27,607 nt of DNA from CAZQWJ01 sp964597265 (GTDB taxonomy: Bacteria; Patescibacteriota; 4484-211; JAGQKX01), in NCBI GenBank assembly GCA_964597265.1, contig CAZQWJ010000012.1, positions 1-27,607 of the forward strand, in the 5' to 3' direction. Position 1 is the first letter of the stretch, and every line of letters starts with the position of its first letter. Under the pieces are notes generated by a model. It searched no databases and was not told where the DNA came from. It saw nothing but the letters and a program-made list of their open reading frames with translations. Positions 20,304 through 27,401 of this stretch are shown here, piece after piece. A program made the position numbers and the translations under genes.

Positions 20304-22156
20304 GTGAAACCTACCAAACAAATCCGAATCAAAAATGACACAATCCCTACGTCGTGGGAAGAAGCCATAGCTGTTTTGCTGCAAAATCGAGGTATAGAGA
20401 GCCCTCAACAACGGGAAGCATTTTTCCGTGCCACGGTTGCTGAAAGTGCAGAATCCCTGGTTGGGTTGTTCTCACCGGATGTTCTGAATGATGTTGCAAC
20501 CAGGATCACGGCCGCAGTAGCGCAGGATACTACTATCGTCATTCATGGGGATTACGATGTGGACGGGATCTCGGCAACGGCGATTCTCTGGGAATATTTG
20601 TATAAAGAGGTTGGGTTTAAAAAAGTCATGCCGTTTATTCCCCATCGTACCAAACATGGGTATGGCCTCAGTCGGGAGTCCATAGACGATATTCGCACAC
20701 AGTATGANNNNNNNNNNNNNNNNNNNNNNNNNNNNNNNNNNNNNNNNNNNNNNNNNNNNNNNNNNNNNNNNNNNNNNNNNNNNNNNNNNNNNNNNNNNNN
20801 NNNNNNNAACATGGGTATGGCCTCAGTCGGGAGTCCATAGACGATATTCGCACACAGTATGACGGAGAAAGCGTATTGGTCATAACCGTAGATTGCGGTA
20901 TCACTGCTAGGGAGGCGGTCATATATGGACAGTCGTTGGGATTAGATTTTGTGATTACCGACCACCACACCATACAAGAGGCCAAAATCCCTGCACACGT
21001 TCCGATTCTGCACACGTATGAGTTATGTGGGGCAGGCATTGCATGGGTTCTCACATTGGCAATGCACAAACACCGCCAGGGTACGTTGCAACCGGATATT
21101 CGCGGTCTTGACTCGGTTGCGTTAGCGACATTAGCTGATATACAGCCGGTGATGGGATTCAACCGAGTGTTGGTCAAAGAAGGATTGGTGTTGTTAACAC
21201 ATACTGACCGCGTTGGTTTGCAAAAATTGTACGAACGAGCCAACATTGCAGGCAAACCTATTGGCAATTATGAAGTCGGATGGGTGATTGCGCCACGGAT
21301 CAACGCCATGGGGCGGCTGGAACATGCGCTTGATAGTCTGCGGTTATTGTGTACTACAGATGCCAAAAAAGCAGAGAATATTGCAGGCCTAATGCATGAG
21401 ACAAACAGGGCTCGGCAGGATTTAACTACCCATGCAATAGAGCAGGCTATGGAGTTGGTTGCTACTTCAGGGTGGGACAACGAACTCATCTTAGTGGTCC
21501 ATCACGAGGGTTGGCATGAAGGTGTTTTGGGGCTGATTGCAGGTAAACTCGTGGAGCGTTTTGGTGTACCTGCTATCGCGTTGGGTGTTAGCGGTGAGTA
21601 TTACAAAGGGAGTGCCCGATCAGTGAGGGAATTTGATATTATCCAGGCGATCAAAAAACAGCAGGATTTGGTGGAAGAAGCAGGCGGGCATGCCATGGCC
21701 GCAGGTTTGACCATACAAAAAGCAAACGTTGATCAGTTTCGTACCAATCTCGCCGCGTATGCATACGACTTTTTTGGTGGTCAAAAACCACCCCGAACGC
21801 TTGATGTTGATATGGTATTGCCATTTGACATGATAACTATGGAGTTAGCTCAAAAATTACAGGAATTTGCACCGTTTGGGATAGGCAATCCTCGGCCTCT
21901 TTTTCTCTCTCGTGATGTGGTTGTCCTCAACCGGCAACTGATTGGTGCACAGGCTCAACATCTCAAGTTAAGCTTAGGAGTACAAGGCGCAAAACCACTC
22001 GACGCGATTGCATTTAATACGGGATCGCGGTTTGACGAACTGGAATTAGGCACGTTGGTAGATGTGGTCTATTCCGTTAACGTGGACACATACTTTGATA
22101 CGCCACGGATACAAGTCAAAATACAGGAAATTATCCTTGCCGGTGCTGGCACATAA
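20304..22156 (+). CDS. recJ: Single-stranded-DNA exonuclease RecJ (interrupted by an assembly gap)
   Basis: A DHH-family 5'-3' exonuclease for recombination and mismatch repair. Motif I GDYDVDGISAT, motif II PHRTKHGYGLS, motif III VDCGI and motif IV TDHH are present, then the DHHA1 domain (AGGHAMAAGLTI) and an OB-like C-terminus. As given, 100 Ns at 20708-20807 break the frame. Collapsing the Ns and one copy of the flanking 55-nt duplication restores an open frame of about 575 aa from ATG 20274, normal for RecJ. Start: ATG 20274 is coupled to gltX (ATGA), but the GTG at 20304 follows an extended -10 by 6 nt and starts closer to the usual N-terminus. Both are possible. Confidence 0.93.
20653..20862. 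other. Assembly gap with duplicated flanks
   Basis: 20708-20807 is 100 N. The 55 nt before it (20653-20707) are identical to the 55 nt after it (20808-20862). This is what results when two overlapping contigs are scaffolded with a default gap. The true sequence probably has one copy and no gap. Confidence 0.93.
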
Positions 22157-22164
22157 CGCCAATC

Positions 22165-22899
22165 TCAGAACCCTTCTGCAATATCTACATGTTCGGTGAA
22201 TGTGAATTGCTTAGGCTGTATCCTCTTATCGATCGTGAAGTCATCATACACGTCATAGATATTTTTGTTACCCAACACCTCTTCTTTCGTTGCCCAAAAG
22301 TTTTCTTGAAACGGCGTTCTCTCAATGAGTGTTCCCTCAAACTCTGTCACAAAGAAAATATAAAAAAACACGTCTTGCACAAAGACTCCTGCCTGCGCAG
22401 GCAGGACGTCCTCTCGTTTTCGCATTTTGCGGTATACCTTCTCCAAGGTGAAGTGTTTGGCGGTTAGGCCTGTTTCTTCATACAATTCTCGTGCAGCTGC
22501 TTCTTCAAGAGCTTCTCCAAAGAGCACTTTGCCGGTAATTCTTCCGACTTTGCCATAGTAAGGTTGGCGCAAGCGTCGGTTCAGAAGATGTTCCACTTCC
22601 CCTTTGCTATTCTTGCGTACTCCCCAGATGATGACGGAAGTTTTGGGTTGTTTCTCAGTTGCTTGCAGAGCATCATCCAGGAGATTCGAGTAGTCCTTCC
22701 CCGTGTCTGTAAGGATATAATCATCTCCTGATTTGGTCACAAACCCAATCTCCATCAGTCGCTTGAGGTGATAGTTCATGTGTTCGCTTTCGAGACCTTC
22801 GATAATTAGCTGATTGAATCGCCTGCCGGTCTTAGTAAGAGTCAATTCTTTTATAAGGGCTTTTTGATAGTAATGTAGCTTCAGTTCGATCTTAGCCAT
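22165..22899 (-). CDS. Winged-helix plus NUDIX hydrolase fusion protein
   Basis: 244 aa. The N-terminal 75 residues look like a wHTH: a helix pair, HLKRLMEIGFVTKSGDDYILTDTG with wing. A NUDIX domain follows, with the box GKVLFGEALEEAAARELYEETGL (123-145) complete for metal binding. The domain pair suggests a transcription regulator sensing a nucleoside-diphosphate derivative (as in NrtR-like proteins, there with the order reversed) or a NUDIX enzyme with a DNA-binding part. A 6-residue insert LPAQAG (166-171) is encoded by a palindrome. The ATG at 22899 follows TACAAT by 6 nt. It converges on recJ with 8 nt between stops. Confidence 0.88.
   Translation of the reverse strand: MAKIELKLHYYQKALIKELTLTKTGRRFNQLIIEGLESEHMNYHLKRLMEIGFVTKSGDDYILTDTGKDYSNLLDDALQATEKQPKTSVIIWGVRKNSKGEVEHLLNRRLRQPYYGKVGRITGKVLFGEALEEAAARELYEETGLTAKHFTLEKVYRKMRKREDVLPAQAGVFVQDVFFYIFFVTEFEGTLIERTPFQENFWATKEEVLGNKNIYDVYDDFTIDKRIQPKQFTFTEHVDIAEGF
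22387..22406. repeat. 20-bp perfect palindrome inserted in frame in the NUDIX gene
   Basis: TCCTGCCTGC|GCAGGCAGGA. It encodes LPAQAG between two NUDIX strands without breaking the frame. The arm resembles CCCGCCTGC/GCGGGCAGG at 9173-9208. Confidence 0.75.
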
Positions 22900-22905
22900 G
22901 AGCTG

Positions 22906-22911
22906 ATTGTA
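22906..22911 (-). promoter_or_regulatory. -10 box of the NUDIX gene
   Basis: Minus-strand TACAAT, 6 nt before the ATG at 22899. No convincing -35. Confidence 0.45.
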
Positions 22912-23009
22912 TCGCGCTCGAAACCTCCGTCAACTGAAAAAGTTTTTAGTTATGGAAAACGTCAAGGTATTTCTCAACCATAGTCCAAGAAGCTGCGGTA
23001 AGTGAAGGT

Positions 23010-23042
23010 GTGTTGACAAGGTGTTGATAAAGTACATATAAT
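23010..23042 (+). promoter_or_regulatory. Promoter and putative operator of the toxin-antitoxin pair
   Basis: TTGACA (23013-23018), 18 nt, TATAAT (23037-23042), then 6 nt to the ATG at 23049. Two GTGTTGA direct repeats (23010-23016 and 23021-23027) are spaced 11 nt, one helical turn, across the -35. This is a reasonable site for the ribbon-helix-helix antitoxin. Confidence 0.7.
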
Positions 23043-23048
23043 ATCCAC

Positions 23049-23351
23049 ATGAATACTTCAGTTATAAACATCAAAACAGATGCCAAAGTAAAGGCGCAGG
23101 CGCAAGCCATAGCAAAAGAATTGGGATTCAGCCTTAGCGCTGTAGTCAATGCGTACCTTAGACAATTTGTGAAGACCAAAACCATCAACTTCTCACTTCA
23201 AGAAGAAATCCCCAATGAGTACTTAACACAAGCGTTAGAAGAATCAAAGGAGGATCGATTGACCGGCAAGGTCTCGCCTACTTTTGATAATGCAGAGGAT
23301 GCTATAAACTGGTTACATGATCCGAACAGAAAACTTGCCAGTGAAGGTTAA
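23049..23351 (+). CDS. RelB/DinJ-type antitoxin
   Basis: 100 aa. The N-terminal part (TSVINIKTDAKVKAQAQAIAKELGFSLSAVVNAYLRQF) is the ribbon-helix-helix pattern of DinJ/RelB antitoxins: it dimerises and binds its own promoter. The C-terminal half should wrap and inhibit the toxin. The start follows a strong promoter by 6 nt and there is no Shine-Dalgarno site. It overlaps the toxin gene. Confidence 0.88.
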   Translation: MNTSVINIKTDAKVKAQAQAIAKELGFSLSAVVNAYLRQFVKTKTINFSLQEEIPNEYLTQALEESKEDRLTGKVSPTFDNAEDAINWLHDPNRKLASEG

Positions 23352-23601
23352 GTTTACCAAAAGGTTTTCGAAGCAATACGACAAAACACCTCCAAAGATC
23401 AAAAAAGCATTTCAAGAAAGACTTGTGATTTTTATCCATGACAAGTTTGACCCCAGACTACATAATCACGTACTAACAGGAAAATACAAAAGCTATCGCA
23501 GTATCAATATAACCGGAGACTGGCGGGCGATATTCATAGAAGACACAGAGAATACTATATGTTTTGAAATGCTTGGCACTCACAGTCAACTATATGGCTA
23601 A
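23317..23601 (+). CDS. RelE/YafQ-family mRNA interferase toxin
   Basis: 94 aa (from ATG 23317). KVKFTKRFSKQYDKTPPKI, HNHVLTGKYKSYRSINITGDWRAIF and the C-terminal MLGTHSQLYG match the RelE/YafQ toxins, which cut mRNA in the ribosomal A site. The Arg and His positions used by the family are present. It overlaps the antitoxin gene by 35 nt; the GTG at 23341 (KVKFTKRF start) is the more family-like N-terminus. Together with the preceding gene it forms a type II toxin-antitoxin pair. Confidence 0.88.
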   Translation: MIRTENLPVKVKFTKRFSKQYDKTPPKIKKAFQERLVIFIHDKFDPRLHNHVLTGKYKSYRSINITGDWRAIFIEDTENTICFEMLGTHSQLYG

Positions 23602-23662
23602 TTGGCGTATACGAGAGCTAGTACACATTTTAGTGTTTGTGCTATGCTTGAGGATCGGCAGA

Positions 23663-23884
23663 TTATTTATGTTTTCCTGCAGCAATCTCTTCCTTTGCGT
23701 TGTGTAGTAGAACTTTGCCTCGAGTAATGCATGCAATTGTCTCAGGTCGAGAGAAATATGTCGCCAGCAACATCCGAATAAAGTCCTGTACAGAAATACC
23801 GGTTCTCTCCGCTTCGGCGGAACTTTTATGCAGAATTCCTTGAGGAAGGTTAATTTTAATGGTCGAAGATGTGGTCTTATTCAT
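23663..23884 (-). CDS. Orphan ribbon-helix-helix protein (antitoxin-like regulator)
   Basis: 73 aa: STIKINLPQGILHKSSAEAERTGISVQDFIRMLL has the beta strand and two helices of an RHH domain, like an antitoxin without its toxin. It lies tail-to-tail with the RelE toxin gene. TATATT (23896-23891) ends 6 nt before the ATG. The promoter spacer holds an inverted repeat (23897-23910), so it may repress itself. Confidence 0.7.
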   Translation of the reverse strand: MNKTTSSTIKINLPQGILHKSSAEAERTGISVQDFIRMLLATYFSRPETIACITRGKVLLHNAKEEIAAGKHK

Positions 23885-23890
23885 GACACA

Positions 23891-23919
23891 AATATAGTAC
23901 CTTTTGGTACCCTTGTCGA
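23891..23919 (-). promoter_or_regulatory. Promoter with operator-like inverted repeat for the RHH gene
   Basis: On the minus strand TCGACA (23919-23914), 17 nt, TATATT (23896-23891). The spacer carries GTACC-TTTT-GGTAC (23897-23910), a perfect 5-bp inverted repeat, suitable for an RHH dimer pair. Confidence 0.65.
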
Positions 23920-23930
23920 AAATAGCTATC

Positions 23931-24878
23931 CTACTTCAACCCTGCTTTCTCCCAATACCCCTCATCATTCAGGTTCTCTACGCACCACGCATAATGCCCA
24001 TCTTCGCAAGTACTAGAATACATATCGCATGAAAGAATTGAGTACACAAGAATATAGCGATACACTGCCGCTACATCTTTATCGGCCAACCTCTCATGTA
24101 TTTTTTCCCCAAGCATCTCTTTTAGTGGATATTTCTTAACTTCGTGATACATGTCAACAAAAACCCAACCTGTTGCAATATCAAAAAGATAATCGCCATT
24201 CACCGTCAAAATACCAAAATCCAATACAGCATGTACATTCATATCAACATCAACTAACAAATTGCTCGGAAAAATATCACCATGCACCAAATGATATTGA
24301 CCCTCATACGGCACGGAAAACCTATCTGCCAACGTAGCTAGCTTGTTATCATAATCTGTTACATCATCCCTTAGTTTGGTATATGTTTTCTCGAGTTTCC
24401 GCTGAATACTTTGTTTAATAAGCACATTCCAATCATCCACGCCCCCATCGTACAAAAACTGATTATTGATATTGAGAGGTTCAGCATGTCGGAGAAATTG
24501 CGTGGAGATTTCCTTCACAGAGAATAGTGTATTAGTGTAATTGGTGAGTAGTCGTGCCATTTCTTTCTTCGTAAGCTCTGACAATTCTTCTATCTTAAAT
24601 GCTTTTCCTTCCAACTTACGTTCTGTCACAAGGATATATTCACCTTCGACTACAATATCGTATATCTTAGGAACACGAAATGAGACTCTGTTTGTATCAA
24701 GCGAATCATAGAAATCTTTTAATCTGTGTATATAGTCCAATCCGAACCGTGTTTCATACACTTTGGTAATTGTTCCGTCAGCATTATCAAAGACTAAACA
24801 CTCCATACCCTTTGCTAAAAAGTTCGATGCGTCTAACCCTAACTTACGGATTGTTTTTATTTGTTCTGTTGTCAACAT
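23931..24878 (-). CDS. APH/choline-kinase-like phosphotransferase
   Basis: 315 aa of the aminoglycoside phosphotransferase fold. It has an N-terminal nucleotide-binding lobe (FLAKGMECLVFDNADG, IYDIVVEGEYILVTERKLEG), then LVHGDIFPSN (HGD 199-201, Asn206) and the LDFG metal-binding Asp220. Substrates in this superfamily range from aminoglycosides and macrolides to small metabolites; resistance cannot be inferred. The ATG is 4 nt after the stop of the ABC-F gene, so it is coupled to it. Confidence 0.83.
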   Translation of the reverse strand: MLTTEQIKTIRKLGLDASNFLAKGMECLVFDNADGTITKVYETRFGLDYIHRLKDFYDSLDTNRVSFRVPKIYDIVVEGEYILVTERKLEGKAFKIEELSELTKKEMARLLTNYTNTLFSVKEISTQFLRHAEPLNINNQFLYDGGVDDWNVLIKQSIQRKLEKTYTKLRDDVTDYDNKLATLADRFSVPYEGQYHLVHGDIFPSNLLVDVDMNVHAVLDFGILTVNGDYLFDIATGWVFVDMYHEVKKYPLKEMLGEKIHERLADKDVAAVYRYILVYSILSCDMYSSTCEDGHYAWCVENLNDEGYWEKAGLK

Positions 24879-24882
24879 AGTA

Positions 24883-26517
24883 TTAGTTTAACTCTATCAT
24901 CCGCTCGATGCCTATGTTTTCCAAAAAGGTTTGGTCATGTGAGATCACAATTAGTGCACCGCGAAAATTGGACAGGGCACTCTCTATTTGCTCAATACTA
25001 TTTAGATCTAAGTTATTGGTCGGCTCGTCCAGTACCAAAAGCTGCGGTGGGTGACCTCCTGCCAAAGTGATTGCCAATGCAGCACGCATCTTTTCACCGC
25101 CGCTCAAGTCACTTACCTGTTTAAACACATCATGATGATGAAACAGAAACCGTCCCAAGTATTGCCGCAATGTGACTTCGTCTGTTTTGGGGAGTGCAGT
25201 CTGCAAATTTGCCAATAGTGTTTTGTTCCGATCCAGCACTGATGTGTGCTGATCCAAGTATGCAGTATGTTCCACACCTATGAATACTTCGCCTTTGGTT
25301 GGTGCAAGTTCGCCTAACAGTAATTTTACCAACGTAGTCTTGCCCGACCCGTTTGGCCCTGCAATGGCAATCCGCCGCGGGCCATAGATGCTCAGATCAA
25401 CTGTGTCCACAATCACATTGCCCGAACCAGGGTATCCAAAATTCACTCCCTCAAGGGCTGTAACGAGTTTGCCGTTAGGCACGGTGGTCTTGGACAGGTC
25501 GACTCTAATCTGGTTTTCGGCTCTGATTCTGCCCTTTGCAGTTTCTAAATTTTTCTGTGCCTCGAGTATCTTCTCTTCATGCGTTTTCTTCAACCGTGCG
25601 GTCGTCGTCTCCCCTGTTTGTTTCATGGCACCCAACAAAATGCGTGGCACACGTTTCTCATTACCAAGCTTTTTTGCACGATGGATACGTTTTGCCTGTC
25701 TATCAACAGCTGCTTGCGATTGTCGTTTGATACGCTGTAGCTCTTTTTGAGAATGTTCAACTGCTGTAGTTGCTGCCTGTTTCTCGATCTCTCTTTGCGC
25801 AAGGTAGAAATCATAGTTGCCGCCATACTCTTGTATGCCGGTTTCAGAAAGCTCCACAATCCTATCCATCAGATTAAGCAGTTCTCTATCGTGACTCACA
25901 ATCAGCATACCACCGCTCCAATTTTTGACCAGCTCGTACACGACCGCTCGCGATTGATAATCTAAGTTGTTCGTTGGCTCGTCCAAAATAAGAACATCCG
26001 GCTGTTGCAAAAGCAAGCGTGCCAAAATCACCTTCATGCGTTCTCCGCCACTCAATGTTTCTAAGCGGCGGTCAAACATAATGTGAGAAAATCGCAAACT
26101 GTCAAAAATATTTCGTGCCCGATCTTCAATATCCCAATCATTATTGATAACTGCCAAAACGTCTTTGGTCTTTGTGCCGGCTTTTACCTGTTCGATAGCT
26201 GCAAGTTTTTGGGCTATACCCAATGTGTCTGCCACAGTGTTTTGTAATTCGGGATGTATATCTTGCGAGAGGTATGCGAAAGCACCCTGACGTTCGATTG
26301 ACCCTACGGTTGGTTCAAGTTCGCCAGTGATCAAACGCAAAAACGTGGTCTTACCAACACCGTTTTTGCCGACTAAACCTGTTTTTTCAATGTGTAGACT
26401 GAATGAGAGCTGGGAAACAATAGGAGCACCTACTTCAGATTCGAAGGAAACATCATGAGCGATAATGAACGGTTTTTGTCCTGTCTTTGGTTGTTGCTTA
26501 AACATTTTTGTACACAC
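24883..26517 (-). CDS. ABC-F family ATPase, ribosome-associated type
   Basis: 544 aa with two ABC domains on one chain and no membrane segment. Walker A GLVGKNGVGKTT (about 48-58) and signature LSGGE (155-159) with LDEPTNNLD (178-186); second Walker A GPNGSGKTT (387-395), then LSGGEKM and LDEPTNNLD. A charged linker of about 95 residues (240-335), mostly helix, is the P-site-tRNA interaction motif of ABC-F proteins. Members either act as general translation factors (EttA, Uup) or protect ribosomes from antibiotics (Vga, Msr); which applies is not decidable here. The GTG at 26517 has AGGAG 10 nt upstream. Confidence 0.95.
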   Translation of the reverse strand: MCTKMFKQQPKTGQKPFIIAHDVSFESEVGAPIVSQLSFSLHIEKTGLVGKNGVGKTTFLRLITGELEPTVGSIERQGAFAYLSQDIHPELQNTVADTLGIAQKLAAIEQVKAGTKTKDVLAVINNDWDIEDRARNIFDSLRFSHIMFDRRLETLSGGERMKVILARLLLQQPDVLILDEPTNNLDYQSRAVVYELVKNWSGGMLIVSHDRELLNLMDRIVELSETGIQEYGGNYDFYLAQREIEKQAATTAVEHSQKELQRIKRQSQAAVDRQAKRIHRAKKLGNEKRVPRILLGAMKQTGETTTARLKKTHEEKILEAQKNLETAKGRIRAENQIRVDLSKTTVPNGKLVTALEGVNFGYPGSGNVIVDTVDLSIYGPRRIAIAGPNGSGKTTLVKLLLGELAPTKGEVFIGVEHTAYLDQHTSVLDRNKTLLANLQTALPKTDEVTLRQYLGRFLFHHHDVFKQVSDLSGGEKMRAALAITLAGGHPPQLLVLDEPTNNLDLNSIEQIESALSNFRGALIVISHDQTFLENIGIERMIELN

Positions 26518-26556
26518 ATAGTAGAAACTCCTAAAATAATTTTACAACTGCCTGTA

Positions 26557-26586
26557 ATTATAACACTCGCGTAGCTTTACGTTCAA
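26557..26586 (-). promoter_or_regulatory. Promoter of the ABC-F/APH operon
   Basis: On the minus strand TTGAAC (26586-26581), 18 nt, TATAAT (26562-26557), preceded by TGT (extended -10). A leader of about 33 nt with AGGAG follows before the GTG start. Confidence 0.65.
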
Positions 26587-26640
26587 ATAGGTGGTTATTG
26601 TGATTCCATGTATATTATTTTCTAAGCAAGGCTTATAGTA

Positions 26641-26668
26641 TGCTATAATACGATACTTAACATCGTAT
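26641..26668 (+). promoter_or_regulatory. Extended -10 promoter and overlapping inverted repeat
   Basis: TATAAT (26644-26649) preceded by TGC. A 7-bp perfect inverted repeat ATACGAT/ATCGTAT with a 7-nt spacer (26648-26668) begins inside the -10 and covers the predicted start. It may be an operator or a 5' hairpin. Confidence 0.6.
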
Positions 26669-26692
26669 AAGTGTGTAAAGGAGTGTGAATAA

Positions 26693-27286
26693 ATGGAATG
26701 GATTGTGCGGACGTTTCAAATTCTCGGAGGTGATCCTGCCTCCCTGGACCTGGCCAAATATGTAAGGCATGGTTCGTCAGAAAGTGTTAACAAACTGAAG
26801 AACCAAACCAACTTGACAATCGCCCTGGTTGCGCTTGCTGCATCAATAATACCGGTTGTGCATCTGGGGGCTGTGATAGTAGAGATCATGTATCTCATAC
26901 GACGCATGGCCCAAATGGCGTGGTCGGTGGGGATCTTGAAAGGGATCACGGTAGATAGGGAAGATCTCGTTCCCATTCTGGCCATTTGGTCAGGTGCTGC
27001 TCGGGTTGAGCAGATCGAAATGCAAGAGATAATCACCGCCAAGATGTCGTTAAAAGGTGGGGGCAAGTTTCTTGCAAAGGCGCCCGGCAAGCTGGCAGGG
27101 AAGGTGGCGAGTAAGCTGGTATTGAAACTTGCTGCAAAAACTGGCGGCAAACTGCTGGTCGGATTTTTGTCAGTCCTTGGTGGCGGGGTCTCCGCCTGGA
27201 TCAGTGTGTATTTCCTTAACACGATTGTCGACGCGGCTGAGGAATATTATTCCGCATGCGCGGCAAATCGTGTAGGAGTGTCGTAA
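26693..27286 (+). CDS. Membrane-associated protein of unknown function
   Basis: 197 aa. A hydrophobic stretch at about 41-70 (ALVALAASIIPVVHLGAVIV) is followed by a soluble part, a Lys/Gly-rich amphipathic stretch (around 118-152, GGGKFLAKAPGKLAGK) and a C-terminal hydrophobic pair (about 153-185). The first part faintly recalls EcsC- or DUF697-like membrane proteins; I am not sure. Strong Shine-Dalgarno (AAAGGAG, 9 nt from the ATG), own promoter and own terminator, so it is a monocistronic unit. Whether the amphipathic Lys-rich part contacts membranes or nucleic acid is open. Confidence 0.8.
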   Translation: MEWIVRTFQILGGDPASLDLAKYVRHGSSESVNKLKNQTNLTIALVALAASIIPVVHLGAVIVEIMYLIRRMAQMAWSVGILKGITVDREDLVPILAIWSGAARVEQIEMQEIITAKMSLKGGGKFLAKAPGKLAGKVASKLVLKLAAKTGGKLLVGFLSVLGGGVSAWISVYFLNTIVDAAEEYYSACAANRVGVS

Positions 27287-27290
27287 TATA

Positions 27291-27331
27291 GAAGCCTCGC
27301 GGGCAACGCGGGGCTTCTTACATCTTCTTTT
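27291..27331 (+). terminator. Terminator of the membrane-protein gene
   Basis: An 11-bp stem (GAAGCCTCGCG with CGCGGGGCTTC, one wobble) with a 5-nt loop at 27291-27317, followed by a T-rich but interrupted tail. It lies a few nt past the stop. Confidence 0.8.
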
Positions 27332-27386
27332 GTACTGGCCTCGTAGTAGTTTACGAAAGTTGAGGGCTTTTGTTTTGCATACTTTT

Positions 27387-27395
27387 TGATACAAT
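27387..27395 (+). promoter_or_regulatory. Extended -10 promoter at the right edge
   Basis: TGA-TACAAT on the plus strand; predicted start about 27402. No gene begins within the remaining 200 nt. Confidence 0.5.
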
Positions 27396-27401
27396 ACATT
27401 A

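Noticed and set aside
20708..20807. Frameshift or pseudogene in recJ
   Set aside because: The break is caused by Ns and a duplicated contig end; the collapsed frame is open and full length.
22946..23188. Minus-strand 80-codon frame opposite the antitoxin
   Set aside because: It is antisense to a recognisable RelB/DinJ gene and its promoter, with no family features of its own.
16900..23900. CRISPR array, prophage or transposase
   Set aside because: I looked for regularly spaced repeats, integrase or transposase motifs and phage genes across the window and found none.
26716..27222. Long minus-strand frame (168 codons) opposite the membrane-protein gene
   Set aside because: The plus-strand frame has a promoter, a Shine-Dalgarno site and a terminator. 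The minus frame has none and a Pro/Arg/Ser-rich composition typical of a shadow.
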